Shown in pieces: positions 1 to 7,795 of a stretch of 58,625 nt of DNA. How positions within the stretch are numbered: the first letter of the stretch is position 1; each line of letters starts with the position of its first letter. The notes beneath the pieces were generated by a model. That model was not told the origin of the DNA and ran no database searches. It saw only the letters and a list, made by a program, of their open reading frames with translations. The stretch comes from Burkholderiales bacterium (lineage in GTDB: Bacteria > Pseudomonadota > Gammaproteobacteria > Burkholderiales > SG8-39): contig JADLAV010000063.1 in NCBI GenBank assembly GCA_020848075.1, forward strand, positions 1-58,625. Direction: 5' to 3'. A program made the position numbers and the translations under genes.

Positions 1-2
1 CC

Positions 3-314
3 TCGAAATGGTCGGGGAGGAGCGTACGTCCCGCCCTCAGGCGCCCGATCTCAGGCGCCGCTACACGCGCTCAGGGTGGAGGAGTTTGGGGTGACCACAG
101 GTGGGGGAGTTTGGGTGGCCGCCAGGGCTATGACGCATGGGCATTCTATGCCGCCTACCTCTCGAAAGCCGAAGCCCACCTACAGCAAGTCGCGCACGAG
201 GAGAAGAAGAAGGCAGAGGCACTCGCAAGAAGAAAGGCCTTATTTCCGTACTACTACGAAAAGAAACGCTCGATTCGCTCCCGCGATGATGATGACAACG
301 CGGATTTCTACTAA
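3..314 (+). CDS. C-terminal remnant of an unidentified gene, open at the left edge
   Basis: This frame is open from the window edge to a TAA at 312-314. The first ~35 codons translate G-rich repeat DNA and look non-coding. From about base 123 the product looks like a real protein tail: an aromatic segment (GYDAWAFYAAYLSKAEAH), a Lys/Ala/Glu-rich helix and an acidic end, DDDDNADFY. A TTG at 111 is the only modest internal start and has no clear ribosome binding site. I do not recognise a family. The simplest reading is the 3' end of an element gene whose 5' part was cut off or lies outside the window. A 10-bp hairpin begins 7 nt after the stop codon, which supports a real gene end. Confidence 0.35.
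   Translation, partial: SKWSGRSVRPALRRPISGAATRAQGGGVWGDHRWGSLGGRQGYDAWAFYAAYLSKAEAHLQQVAHEEKKKAEALARRKALFPYYYEKKRSIRSRDDDDNADFY
74..120. repeat. Two imperfect ~25-bp direct repeats around GGAGTTTGGG
   Basis: GGAGTTTGGG occurs at 81-90 and again at 106-115, each within a longer similar block (AGGGTGGA... and AGGTGGGG...) ending in TGACC or TGGCC. A separate 10-bp direct repeat, CTCAGGCGCC, sits at 36-45 and 50-59. Short G-rich repeats of this kind occur near the termini of some IS21-family elements. That link is from memory and only suggestive. Confidence 0.4.
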
Positions 315-320
315 CCGCCC

Positions 321-343
321 CGCCTCGCTGCGGCAGCGAGGCG
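321..343 (+). terminator. Stem-loop after the remnant ORF
   Basis: CGCCTCGCTG and CAGCGAGGCG form a perfect 10-bp stem around a CGG loop, 7 nt after the TAA at 314. No T-run follows, so it is a stabilising or weak terminator hairpin rather than a canonical intrinsic terminator. Confidence 0.5.
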
Positions 344-549
344 CTACGGTTCCCCATTAGCGATGGAAAGCAATGCAATCCTGCGTCCGTAAAGCCGGGA
401 TAAGCCGGGGTTCGTGTCCCTTCCTGAAGGCCGCTGAGGGTCGCCTGCCGCATGCCGCCATCGGGTTGTCCCACCACTAGCCGCTTTCATGCTGGAGGGC
501 GCTGACGGCTCGCTGCGGCTTCCTGCGCGGTATGGATCGCGCCCCGCAA

Positions 550-589
550 ATCTCAAAGATTTTGAAATCGATTTCAAACTATTTGAGAT
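550..589. promoter_or_regulatory. 40-bp nested palindrome, probable operator upstream of the AlpA-like gene
   Basis: An 18-bp perfect palindrome, TTTGAAATCGATTTCAAA (561-578), is flanked at equal 3-nt distances by ATCTCAAA (550-557) and TTTGAGAT (582-589). These flanks are reverse complements of each other, so 34 of 40 bases are symmetric about 569.5. The outer half-site TTTGAGAT recurs in the promoter between the XRE repressor and the ankyrin gene (1511-1554). The rest of the 335-nt interval 315-649 holds only the hairpin at 321-343; I see no gene in it. Confidence 0.6.
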
Positions 590-649
590 GCGTTGCGCCC
601 CGTACCTTAGCTTTGCGGCGCGGCTTCCGTCAATGCATAGGAGATGGCA

Positions 650-886
650 ATGCGAGATGCAAGATACTTTGATGGGATGTTGAGCACTAGAGAAGCGGCG
701 CGGGTATTGGGAGTCAGTCCGCGAACGCTGGAGCACTGGCGCAGCATCGCTACCGGGCCTACCTACTCCAAGATCGGACGGGCGGTTAGATATGCGCGGG
801 GCGCGTTGGTGCAGTTCATCGAAGAGAACCAACACATGTCTGCGTTAGAGATGTCGGCGTTACTTCACAGCTTCAAAGTGCGCTAA
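650..886 (+). CDS. AlpA/excisionase-like helix-turn-helix DNA-binding protein
   Basis: A 78-residue protein with a MerR/AlpA-type winged helix-turn-helix near the N-terminus: LSTREAARVLGVSPRTLEHW, then a basic turn and GRAVRYARGAL, the usual wing of helix-turn-helix family 17. Such small proteins act as excisionases or activators of integrase and replication genes in prophages and integrative elements. I chose ATG 650 because AGGAG at 639-643 is then 6 nt away; ATG 644 would touch the ribosome binding site. The 40-bp palindrome at 550-589 lies just upstream and probably controls it. Its neighbours (XRE repressor, ankyrin protein) fit an element regulatory module. No integrase is visible, so which element it belongs to is unknown. 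Confidence 0.75.
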   Translation: MRDARYFDGMLSTREAARVLGVSPRTLEHWRSIATGPTYSKIGRAVRYARGALVQFIEENQHMSALEMSALLHSFKVR

Positions 887-935
887 GTACTCGTTGCGGC
901 TCGTTGCGGGGCGATGTCGGAATTAAGGACAATTT

Positions 936-1019
936 ATGCGCATCCACAGCGCAAGAAAATCGAGCGTGGACCGGAAGCAAGGTCGGGAAAGCAAGTGCAG
1001 AGTCGATTTTCTACGCTGA
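936..1019 (+). CDS. Possible 27-residue basic peptide
   Basis: ATG 936 has an AAGGA at 925-929 with 6-nt spacing and opens a 27-codon frame rich in Arg, Lys and Ser (MRIHSARKSS...), ending in TGA at 1017-1019. It lies between the AlpA-like gene and the convergent XRE repressor. I do not recognise it. Its length is compatible with chance and only the ribosome binding site argues for it. Confidence 0.2.
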   Translation: MRIHSARKSSVDRKQGRESKCRVDFLR

Positions 1020-1088
1020 CACGCTTCCCGCCCGGCCTACCTAGTATTCTTTGCCAAGCTGCAATGGCTATTCGCGGAAGCCTTTGTG

Positions 1089-1481
1089 TCAGCGGGTACG
1101 CTTCGGTGCCGTTCGCTTTCTCCTGACAGGAATTTTCTTGCTCGGGAGGATCGCTTTCTTTGTCTGCTCTGCTTGAACCAGCCGCCCCGCCGCCACAGCG
1201 ATCTTTTCTTGTCCTTCGGCGGACAACTGCCCATAGCATCGAATAAGCTCCGCGAGCCTGTCGTCCTTCGCGTAGAAGTACGGCGCGGGAATCCCTAGCG
1301 CGTTAGCAAGCCGCTCTAAGATCAGTGGCGCGGGGGTGTGCTTCCCCGCCTCATACCCGCTCATCCGGGCGGATACGGTTCCCTCTTCGATCCCAGCGAA
1401 GACACCAAGCCGTTCTTGCGACCACCCAGCACTAAGCCTTGCGCTTCGCAAGCGTGCCGCAATGGTTCGGTCTCCGCGCAT
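1089..1481 (-). CDS. XRE-family helix-turn-helix transcriptional repressor
   Basis: A 130-residue protein with an N-terminal Cro/CI-type helix-turn-helix at about residues 8-68: LRSARLSAGWSQERLG, then a recognition-helix region and YEAGKHTPAPLILERLANAL. The rest is a linker (YFYAKDDRLAELIRCYGQLS) and a very basic tail (RRKRTAPKRTR). These proteins repress lysogenic or plasmid promoters. It is divergent from the J-like/ankyrin gene across a 102-nt gap that contains two TTTTGAGATTC repeats, and the same core occurs in the palindrome at 550-589. Autoregulation plus repression of both flanking units is therefore likely. That is inference from motif sharing; no binding data are available. Confidence 0.8.
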   Translation of the reverse strand: MRGDRTIAARLRSARLSAGWSQERLGVFAGIEEGTVSARMSGYEAGKHTPAPLILERLANALGIPAPYFYAKDDRLAELIRCYGQLSAEGQEKIAVAAGRLVQAEQTKKAILPSKKIPVRRKRTAPKRTR

Positions 1482-1510
1482 CCCCGCCTCAGGTGATTGA
1501 GGCTCAGAGT

Positions 1511-1554
1511 TTTTGAGATTCGGATAGAATTTGCTCTAAAAGGTTTTGAGATTC
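1511..1554. promoter_or_regulatory. Direct repeats TTTTGAGATTC between divergent genes, likely repressor sites
   Basis: TTTTGAGATTC occurs exactly at 1511-1521 and 1544-1554, start to start 33 bp, about three helical turns. They lie in the divergent promoter region of the XRE repressor (start 1481) and the ankyrin gene (start 1584). The core TTTGAGAT matches the outer arms of the palindrome at 550-589. Confidence 0.55.
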
Positions 1555-1583
1555 CACACCCGAACGAAGGTGGGGGCGGGTAC

Positions 1584-2882
1584 ATGACGAAGACGCTCTA
1601 TGACGCAATCGGCCTACGGCCCGACGCGACCGCAGTGCAAATCGAGGAAGCGTGCCTGCGGCTAGGCAACCAATACAAAGCCGAGGGCGGTGAGAAGTTC
1701 GCCGAAGTCGAAAGAGCCTATGAAATGCTCATGGACGCCGATTGCCGGGCGGTGTATGACCGTTCCATCGGCATCACGCACGGGTGGAAGGGCATCATTG
1801 CCGACTACGGCTCACGTGCCGTAACGCATTGGAAATTGCTTGGAAGTGTTGGTGTTGCGATCATTGCCATATTCTTGTTTGTCAACCATCACATCGAAAA
1901 GGTCGCACGAGAAGAACTAGAGGCTCGTGGAATATCGTTCAATCCGGACGGATTCACGAAAGAAGCGCGTCAGCATCCCGAAAACGTCAAGCTTTTTCTT
2001 CGAGCTGGAATGTCGCCTTCAGTTTTGGATGGGCGCGGCAACAGTCCGCTTGTAGCGGCGGCATTCTTCTTGAACCTTGAATCGGTTCGCTTGCTCGTAG
2101 AAGCGGGGGCGAGCGTCAATGCTCAGTGTTCAGAGGGTACGCCACTGTCAGCCGCCCTTAGCGGAGCTAGTAGCATCCATTCTCTGTACATCAGTGGCTT
2201 GGCCGAAAAAGCAGCGCAAATGAGTTTTGAGCAACGAATAGCCGCGGAAAAGGTCGCCAATGTGTCTATTGCAATGCCAATCGTTCAGTATTTGCTTGAT
2301 CATGGTGCCGATCCCTTCGCCAAGGCTGTACAGGACAGTATCAGCATCTACAAATTGGGGTTCACAAATATGGGAAGCGGAAGGGATGCCGTCTTCCAGT
2401 TGATAATCGCAGCGATTGAACAGCGTGGGCCAATGCAGAAGTCGAGAGAGACACCAACGACGATTCCAACGGTTACAGCGCAATCACAAATCAAGCCAGA
2501 TTGCACCGTCAACGGGGCAGGACACGTCTCTTGCACATTTCACAATGCTGGCAACGCAGACGCCTCTGCTTGTTATCTCATTCGACTGGTCGGCAACTCA
2601 AGAGATACGGCCTGCTATGGAAGCTGGATGCGGAGCGTCCCGGCGAGTACAGTTCAGAATCCAGACCGTTGTGAAGGCCAATTCGAATATATTGAAGGTG
2701 GACCCGTATGCTCCGGAATTGTAAGGGCGCATGACGTGAGGCAGATTACACAGCCGCTGGTCTTCCGAAATTTGACATCGATCTTACCGACAGTCCACGA
2801 ATGGTGTAGCCGTCAGTGGGGATTAGGCGATTGGCGACAGGGATGTGAACTGAAGATCGCATACGTCGGTCACACGCGGTAA
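1584..2882 (+). CDS. Membrane protein with J-like domain, TM helix, ankyrin repeats and Cys-rich C-terminus
   Basis: The 432-residue product has four parts. Residues 4-60 resemble a DnaJ J-domain (YDAIGLRPDATAVQIEEACL, then ERAYEMLMDADCRAVYD) but lack the HPD tripeptide needed to stimulate Hsp70. Residues about 84-101 form one hydrophobic transmembrane helix. Residues about 130-250 carry ankyrin-type units (VKLFLRAGMSP, SVRLLVEAGASVNA, IVQYLLDHGADPF). Residues about 300-432 hold eight cysteines and no family I know. ATG 1584 is used because the J-like domain starts there; an upstream in-frame start at 1497 would overlap the repeats at 1511-1554. Base composition is AT-richer than the core. 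It is probably cargo of the left-hand element. Function is unknown; an adaptor or immunity-type role is conceivable. Confidence 0.7.
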   Translation: MTKTLYDAIGLRPDATAVQIEEACLRLGNQYKAEGGEKFAEVERAYEMLMDADCRAVYDRSIGITHGWKGIIADYGSRAVTHWKLLGSVGVAIIAIFLFVNHHIEKVAREELEARGISFNPDGFTKEARQHPENVKLFLRAGMSPSVLDGRGNSPLVAAAFFLNLESVRLLVEAGASVNAQCSEGTPLSAALSGASSIHSLYISGLAEKAAQMSFEQRIAAEKVANVSIAMPIVQYLLDHGADPFAKAVQDSISIYKLGFTNMGSGRDAVFQLIIAAIEQRGPMQKSRETPTTIPTVTAQSQIKPDCTVNGAGHVSCTFHNAGNADASACYLIRLVGNSRDTACYGSWMRSVPASTVQNPDRCEGQFEYIEGGPVCSGIVRAHDVRQITQPLVFRNLTSILPTVHEWCSRQWGLGDWRQGCELKIAYVGHTR

Positions 2883-2993
2883 CACAAACCGGCGTAGTGG
2901 GACGAAACTGCGATCTCGGGCCGATCAGATGTCCTGTTCAAAGAGGGCATTGACCCTGTGGTTCCGATAATTGGGACAACGCAAAATTCCAAT

Positions 2994-3015
2994 ACCGGGT
3001 ACGGAACCGGGTACG
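2994..3015. repeat. Short tandem repeat ACCGGGTACG
   Basis: ACCGGGTACG occurs at 2994-3003 and 3006-3015, a 12-bp period. It lies in the 268-nt non-coding strip between the ankyrin gene and the first core gene, where base composition changes back to the GC-rich norm. Nothing else is recognisable in this strip. Confidence 0.4.
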
Positions 3016-3150
3016 AAAGGGGCCGCGCAAGTCGTGCCGCCAGTATCTACGCGGAGTTCCAGCCGCTTTTGCGATTTAACGTCTGATCGATTGGACCTGC
3101 GGGCGCAACTCGCCCTCGAGGCCGAGAGCGCCTTCGGTCACTTTCGAAGA

Positions 3151-4626
3151 CTAGATTCCCATGCAGAGGTACTTGATCTCGAGGAACTCCTCGATCCCGT
3201 ACTTCGACCCCTCGCGGCCGACGCCGGACTCCTTCACGCCCCCGAACGGCGCGACCTCGGTCGAGATGAGGCCGGTGTTCGTGCCGATGATCCCGTACTC
3301 GAGGCCCTCGGCGACGCGCCACACGCGCCCGAGATCGCGGGCATAGAAATAGGCCGCGAGGCCGAACTCGGTGTCGTTCGACATGCGGATCGCCTCGGCC
3401 TCGTCCTTGAACCGGAAGAGCGGCGCCACCGGTCCGAAGGTCTCCTCGCGCGCAACCTTCATCTCCGGGGTCACGTGGGCGAGGATCGTCGGCTCGAAGA
3501 ACTGGCCGCCGAGCGCGTGCCGCTTGCCGCCCATGACAATCCTCGCACCCTTCGCGACCGCGTCCGCGATGTGCTCCTCGACCTTCGCTACCGCCGCGGT
3601 GTCGATGAGCGGCCCGGTCGTGACGCCGGCCTCCATGCCGTTGCCCACCTTGAGCTTGTTCACGCGCTGCGCGAGCTTCTCGGCAAAAGCGTCGTAGACC
3701 TTGTCCTGCACCAGGATCCGGTTTGCGCACACGCAGGTCTGTCCGTTGTTGCGGTACTTCGACGCGATCGCGCCATCGGCCGCGGCGTCGAGATCGGCGT
3801 CGTCGAACACGATGAAGGGCGCGTTGCCGCCGAGCTCCATCGAGGTCTTCTTCACCGTGGCCGCGCACTGCTCCATCAGCACCTTGCCGATCTGCGTGGA
3901 GCCGGTGAACGTGAGCTTGCGCACCAGCGGATTGCCGGTCATCTCGCCGCCGATCGCGGTCGCGCTGCCGGTGACCACGCTGAACACGCCCTTCGGTACG
4001 CCGGCGCGCTCGGCGAGCTCGGCGATCGCCAGCGCCGAGAACGGCGTCTGCGACGCGGGCTTCAGCACCATGACGCATCCGGTCGCGAGCGCGGGGCCCG
4101 CCTTGCGGGTGATCATCGCGTTCGGGAAGTTCCACGGCGTGATGGCCGCGCACACGCCGATCGGCTCCTTGAGCACGACGATGCGCTTGTCGGCCTGGTG
4201 CCCGGGGATCGTGTCGCCGTAGACGCGCTTCGCCTCCTCGGCGAACCATTCGACGAAGGAAGCGCCGTAGGCGATCTCGCCCTTCGCCTCCGCGAGCGGT
4301 TTGCCCTGCTCTGCGGTGAGGATCATGGCGAGGTCGTCCTGGTTCGCCATCATCAGGTCGAACCACTTGCGCAGGATGCCCGCGCGCTCCTTGCCGGTCT
4401 TCGCGCGCCATGCCGGCCAGGCGGCGTTTGCAGCTTCGATCGCGCGGCGTGTCTCGGCGGCGCCCATGCTGGGCACCGTGCCGAGGGTCTCGCCGGTGGC
4501 CGGATTGCGGATCGACAGCGTCTTGCCGCTGTCGGCGTTCGCCCAGGCGCCGTTGACGTAGCACTGCTGCCGGAAGAGGGTCGGATCCTTGAGCTTGAGC
4601 GTGGTGAGCGTGGTCGGTGCGTTCAT
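3151..4626 (-). CDS. gabD: Succinate-semialdehyde dehydrogenase-type aldehyde dehydrogenase
   Basis: A 491-residue ALDH-superfamily enzyme that would oxidise succinate semialdehyde, or a closely related aldehyde, to the acid with NAD(P)+ in the cytoplasm. It has the cofactor motif TPWNFPN (163-169) with LKP around 188-190, FTGST (240-244), the general base in MELGG (Glu264), and the catalytic thiol in GQTC (Cys298). Length and the QCYVNGAW N-terminus fit GabD. I chose ATG 4626; an in-frame start 13 codons upstream has no support. A TAAAAT box on the minus strand (4714-4719) could be its promoter. It is followed leftward by mobile DNA. Substrate among GabD-like ALDHs cannot be proven from motifs. 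Confidence 0.85.
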   Translation of the reverse strand: MNAPTTLTTLKLKDPTLFRQQCYVNGAWANADSGKTLSIRNPATGETLGTVPSMGAAETRRAIEAANAAWPAWRAKTGKERAGILRKWFDLMMANQDDLAMILTAEQGKPLAEAKGEIAYGASFVEWFAEEAKRVYGDTIPGHQADKRIVVLKEPIGVCAAITPWNFPNAMITRKAGPALATGCVMVLKPASQTPFSALAIAELAERAGVPKGVFSVVTGSATAIGGEMTGNPLVRKLTFTGSTQIGKVLMEQCAATVKKTSMELGGNAPFIVFDDADLDAAADGAIASKYRNNGQTCVCANRILVQDKVYDAFAEKLAQRVNKLKVGNGMEAGVTTGPLIDTAAVAKVEEHIADAVAKGARIVMGGKRHALGGQFFEPTILAHVTPEMKVAREETFGPVAPLFRFKDEAEAIRMSNDTEFGLAAYFYARDLGRVWRVAEGLEYGIIGTNTGLISTEVAPFGGVKESGVGREGSKYGIEEFLEIKYLCMGI

Positions 4627-4774
4627 GGGACCCTCGCTGAAAAGGAGTTGGAGGACCGGATTCAAGAACGGGGCATCGGGAACATGCAGCCGGAAAGCGC
4701 CGCTCGTCGGGCGATTTTAGCGCATTGCGTGGGGCGGCCCCGGCCGTGGCGAGCGCGCCGGATGCGGGGTCCCG

Positions 4775-6019
4775 CTACCGCTTGCGTACCAGCGGGCAGC
4801 GCGACTCGGCGAGGGGCTGGAAGGCTTCGGCGCTCGGGATCACCCGGCGCAAGTGATAGTAGTCCCACGGCACCTTGGATTCCGCCGGCTTCTTCACCTG
4901 GAGCAGGTACATGTCGTGCATCAGCCGGCCGTCCGGTCGGACATGCATGTCCTTCCCGAACATGTCCGAGTGACTGTTGCTCTTGAGCCACTTCATCACG
5001 GTGTCCGCGTCGTCCGTGCCCGTGGCTTGCACCGCCCGGAGATACATCGTCACCGCCGAATAGGTGCCCGCGTGCACCATCGACGGCATCCGCTGGGTTC
5101 GCTCGAAGAACCGCCGCGACCAGGCGCGCGTCTCGTCGTTCAGGTCCCAGTACCACGCCTCCGTGACGTACATGCCCTGCGTCGCCTGCAGCCCGAGCGT
5201 GTGAATGTCGCTGGAGAAGACGAGCAATCCGGCGATCGACTGGTTCTTGGCGAGCCCCTGCGCTGCCGCCGCGCGGATGGTGTTGATCATGTCTCCACCG
5301 GCGTTCGCGAGGCCGATGATCTCCGCGCCCGACGATCGTGCCGCGCGCACCAACGGATCGAAGTCCTTCGCGTTGAACGGATGGCGCGCCGCGCCGAGCA
5401 CCTTGCCGCCGCTCGCTAGGACGACCTCCCCGGCCTCGCGCTCGAGCGAGCGGCCGAACGGATAGTCGGCGGTGATGAAGAACCAGGTCTTGCCGCCTTC
5501 CTGCACCACCGCGCGGGCGGTGCCATGGGCGAGCGCGTAGGTGTCGTAGGTGTGATGGACTAAATAGGGGCTGCAGTCCTCGTTCGTGAGCCGCGTCGAA
5601 GCCGCCCCGGTGTTGATCACGATGCGCTTGCGCTTCGCCGCGACGTGCGAGACCGCGATCGCGACGGCCGAATTGAGCGAGTCGGTGATCATGTCGACGC
5701 CGTCGCGCTCGATCCACTCGATCGCGAGCCTGGCGCCGACGTCCACCCGGTTCTGATGGTCGGCGAAGATGACCTGGATCGGGCGTCCCAGCACGCTGCC
5801 GCCGAAGTCCTCCACCGCCATGCGCGCCGCCACCACGGAGCCTTCGCCGCCGATGTCGGCATAGATGCCCGAGAGATCGGTGAGGACGCCGATCTTCACC
5901 GCTTCGCCCGACATCCCCTTGCCCGGAGTCCCCGTCTGCGCGCCCGACTGGACGGGCGCGACGATACAGGCGATGGCGAGGGTTGCGGTAACGAGGCCGG
6001 GCAGGAAAGAGTGCTTCAC
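4775..6019 (-). CDS. ABC transporter periplasmic binding protein, branched-chain amino-acid type
   Basis: A 414-residue type I periplasmic binding protein (Leu/Ile/Val family, Peripla_BP_6) that would capture a small ligand for an ABC importer. A signal peptide (LPGLVTATLAIACIVAPV, cleavage near QSGAQ) leads into VKIGVLTDLSGIYADIGGEG, the typical first strand and ligand loop. GTG 6019 is preferred because AGGAG lies 5 nt upstream and it gives a compact signal sequence; an ATG at 6052 would add 11 residues. No permease or ATPase genes are adjacent, so it is an orphan binding protein, common in betaproteobacteria. Many family members bind amino acids, amides or aromatic acids; the ligand is not predictable here. 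Confidence 0.85.
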   Translation of the reverse strand: MKHSFLPGLVTATLAIACIVAPVQSGAQTGTPGKGMSGEAVKIGVLTDLSGIYADIGGEGSVVAARMAVEDFGGSVLGRPIQVIFADHQNRVDVGARLAIEWIERDGVDMITDSLNSAVAIAVSHVAAKRKRIVINTGAASTRLTNEDCSPYLVHHTYDTYALAHGTARAVVQEGGKTWFFITADYPFGRSLEREAGEVVLASGGKVLGAARHPFNAKDFDPLVRAARSSGAEIIGLANAGGDMINTIRAAAAQGLAKNQSIAGLLVFSSDIHTLGLQATQGMYVTEAWYWDLNDETRAWSRRFFERTQRMPSMVHAGTYSAVTMYLRAVQATGTDDADTVMKWLKSNSHSDMFGKDMHVRPDGRLMHDMYLLQVKKPAESKVPWDYYHLRRVIPSAEAFQPLAESRCPLVRKR

Positions 6020-6103
6020 GAGAGCTCCTGTGAATCGGCAAATTATACCCACTCGTCCGCGACGGCCATGCAGTCGCGGGCGCGCGGGACGGATCCGCCG
6101 CGC

Positions 6104-6910
6104 TCAGAACGAGCAGCGGGGATCGAATTTCGGCGGGCGCTTTTCCTTGTGAGAGGCGACGCCCTCGCGCACCTCGGGTCCGGTGAAGCCGAGCATCTCG
6201 AGCGCGAGCGAGGCGTCGAACGAGGGCCCCGCGAGCCGGAGCCAGTTGTTCAGGCTGTACTTGGTCCAGCGGATCGCCGACTGCGCCCCGCCTGCCAGCC
6301 GGCGCGCGACCTCGAATGCCCTCGGCACGAGCTCGGCCTCGTCCACCGCGAGCGACACCAGCCCGATCCGCTCGGCCTCCTCGCCCGAGATCGGTTCGCA
6401 GAGCAGCAGGTAGTACTTGGCCTTCGCCATGCCGCAGAGGAGCGGCCACACGATCGCGGCGTGGTCGCCCGCGGCGACTCCGAGCCGGGTGTGCCCATCG
6501 ATGATGCGCGCGTTCCTTGCCGCGATCGAAATGTCGGCGAGCAGCCCGGCGACGAGCCCGGCGCCGACGGCCGGGCCGTGCATCGCCGAGACGACGGGCT
6601 TCGAGCAGTTGATGAGGTTGTAGACGAGATCGCGGGCCTCCCGCCACACCCTCGCGCGGGTGTGGAAGTCGGCGATCGTGTCCTCGATCATCGCGAAGTC
6701 GCCGCCGCCCGAGAACCCCTTGCCCTCGCCTCGCAGGAGCGCGACGCGGGTCTCGGGGTCGGCATCGACGTCGCGCCAGATCGCGGCGAGCTCGGCGTGC
6801 GCGATCGCATCGGCGGTCGCGAGCTTGCCGGGCTCGCCCATCACGATCTCGAGCACGCCCTCGTCGTGACGGACCGTGCGGAGGCGAGTGTAGGCGGCGT
6901 AGCGGCTCAT
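6104..6910 (-). CDS. Enoyl-CoA hydratase/isomerase (crotonase family)
   Basis: A 268-residue crotonase-fold protein acting on an acyl-CoA. It has the oxyanion-hole segments [10 protein letters not shown] (63-72) and HGPAVGAGL (111-119), but the usual PE of the first catalytic glutamate is replaced in the stretch [15 protein letters not shown]. This pattern is typical of a crotonase subfamily that carries an Asp at this later position. ATG 6910 follows an AAGGAT ribosome binding site; the upstream in-frame ATG at 6985 adds residues with no domain. It lies between the binding protein and an SDR on the same strand, suggesting a small catabolic set, but the intergenic gaps are too large to call an operon confidently. 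Confidence 0.85.
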   Translation of the reverse strand: MSRYAAYTRLRTVRHDEGVLEIVMGEPGKLATADAIAHAELAAIWRDVDADPETRVALLRGEGKGFSGGGDFAMIEDTIADFHTRARVWREARDLVYNLINCSKPVVSAMHGPAVGAGLVAGLLADISIAARNARIIDGHTRLGVAAGDHAAIVWPLLCGMAKAKYYLLLCEPISGEEAERIGLVSLAVDEAELVPRAFEVARRLAGGAQSAIRWTKYSLNNWLRLAGPSFDASLALEMLGFTGPEVREGVASHKEKRPPKFDPRCSF

Positions 6911-7000
6911 GTCGGGATCCTTTTCGGCGTGCGTGAAGACCCGGAGAATACGCGATTCGGACGCTGCGCCCGGCGCGCTCGGCATGTGAAGGCCGGGCGC

Positions 7001-7777
7001 TCAGAACGTCCCGGGGTACGCGCCGCCGTCGATGAGGAAGTTCTGCCCGGTGATGAAGCCGGCCTGCGCGCTGCAGAGGTAGGCGCACAGCTCGCCGAAT
7101 TCGGACGGATCGCCGAATCGCCCCGCCGGCTGAGCGGCGAGCCGCGCATGGCGCATCGCCTCTGGCGTGCTGTTCCGCAGCCTGGCGTTGTACTCGAAGT
7201 TCGCCCGCAGGCGGTCGGTGTCGAAAGCGCCTGGGAGCAGGTTGTTGATCGTGACGTTGTGCCGCACCGTCTTGCGCGCGAGCCCGGCGATGAACCCGGT
7301 GAGTCCGGTGCGCGCTGCGTTGGAGAGCCCGAGCTCGTCGATCGGCGCCTTCACCGCACCGGAGGTGATGTTCACGATGCGGCCGAACCTGCGCGCGATC
7401 ATCGCGTCGACGGTCGCCTTGATCAGCTCGATCGGCGTCAGCATGTTGGCATCGAGGGCCCGCAACCAGTCGTCGCGCGACCAGTTGCGGAAGTCGCCCG
7501 GCGGCGGCCCGCCGGCGTTGTTGACGAGGATGTCGGGGTCCGGGCAGGCGGCGAGCGCCGCGGCCCTTCCCGCGGACGTGGTGACGTCGGCCGCGACCGC
7601 CTCGATCGCCACGCCGAACTCGCGCAGATCGGCGGCTGTCTGCGCGAGCGCGTCCCTGCCGCGCGCCACGATCGTGACGTTCACGCCTTCGCGCGCGAGC
7701 GACACCGCGCAGGCGCGTCCGAGCCCCTTGCTCGCCGCGCAGACGAGCGCCTTCTTCCCCTTGATGCCAAGCTCCAA
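7001..7777 (-). CDS. Short-chain dehydrogenase/reductase of atypical active site
   Basis: A 258-residue SDR with the Rossmann motif in the form CAASKGLGRA (the usual TGxxxGxG modified), NNAGG in strand 4 and the IDGGAYPGTF C-terminus of the 3-oxoacyl-ACP-reductase-like group. The catalytic YxxxK is not where it should be: after the ITSGAVK serine the expected YSASK reads SNAAR, so Tyr becomes Ser and Lys becomes Arg. Members of this BKR-like subgroup are usually annotated as SDR oxidoreductases without tested activity. The start ATG 7777 gives the normal length. It sits 18 nt downstream of the HerA-like gene's stop, on the same strand. The reaction is unknown. Confidence 0.85.
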   Translation of the reverse strand: MELGIKGKKALVCAASKGLGRACAVSLAREGVNVTIVARGRDALAQTAADLREFGVAIEAVAADVTTSAGRAAALAACPDPDILVNNAGGPPPGDFRNWSRDDWLRALDANMLTPIELIKATVDAMIARRFGRIVNITSGAVKAPIDELGLSNAARTGLTGFIAGLARKTVRHNVTINNLLPGAFDTDRLRANFEYNARLRNSTPEAMRHARLAAQPAGRFGDPSEFGELCAYLCSAQAGFITGQNFLIDGGAYPGTF

Positions 7778-7795
7778 GCCGACCCCCCCGGGGAG

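Noticed and set aside
395-430. tRNA T-arm-like GGGGTTCGTGTCCC
   Set aside because: The loop lacks the conserved A58 and no acceptor, D-arm or anticodon arm can be built around it.
923-945. dif-like XerC arm TTATGCGCATCC suggesting an inovirus attachment site
   Set aside because: The XerC-side half resembles dif, but the facing XerD half (TCGGAATTAAG in place of a TTTAACATAA-like arm) does not, and no coat, zot or replication genes are visible.
2971-4986. 671-codon plus-strand frame antisense to the aldehyde dehydrogenase
   Set aside because: Low-complexity Leu/Arg/Asp composition typical of the reverse complement of a GC-rich gene; no domain and no ribosome binding site.
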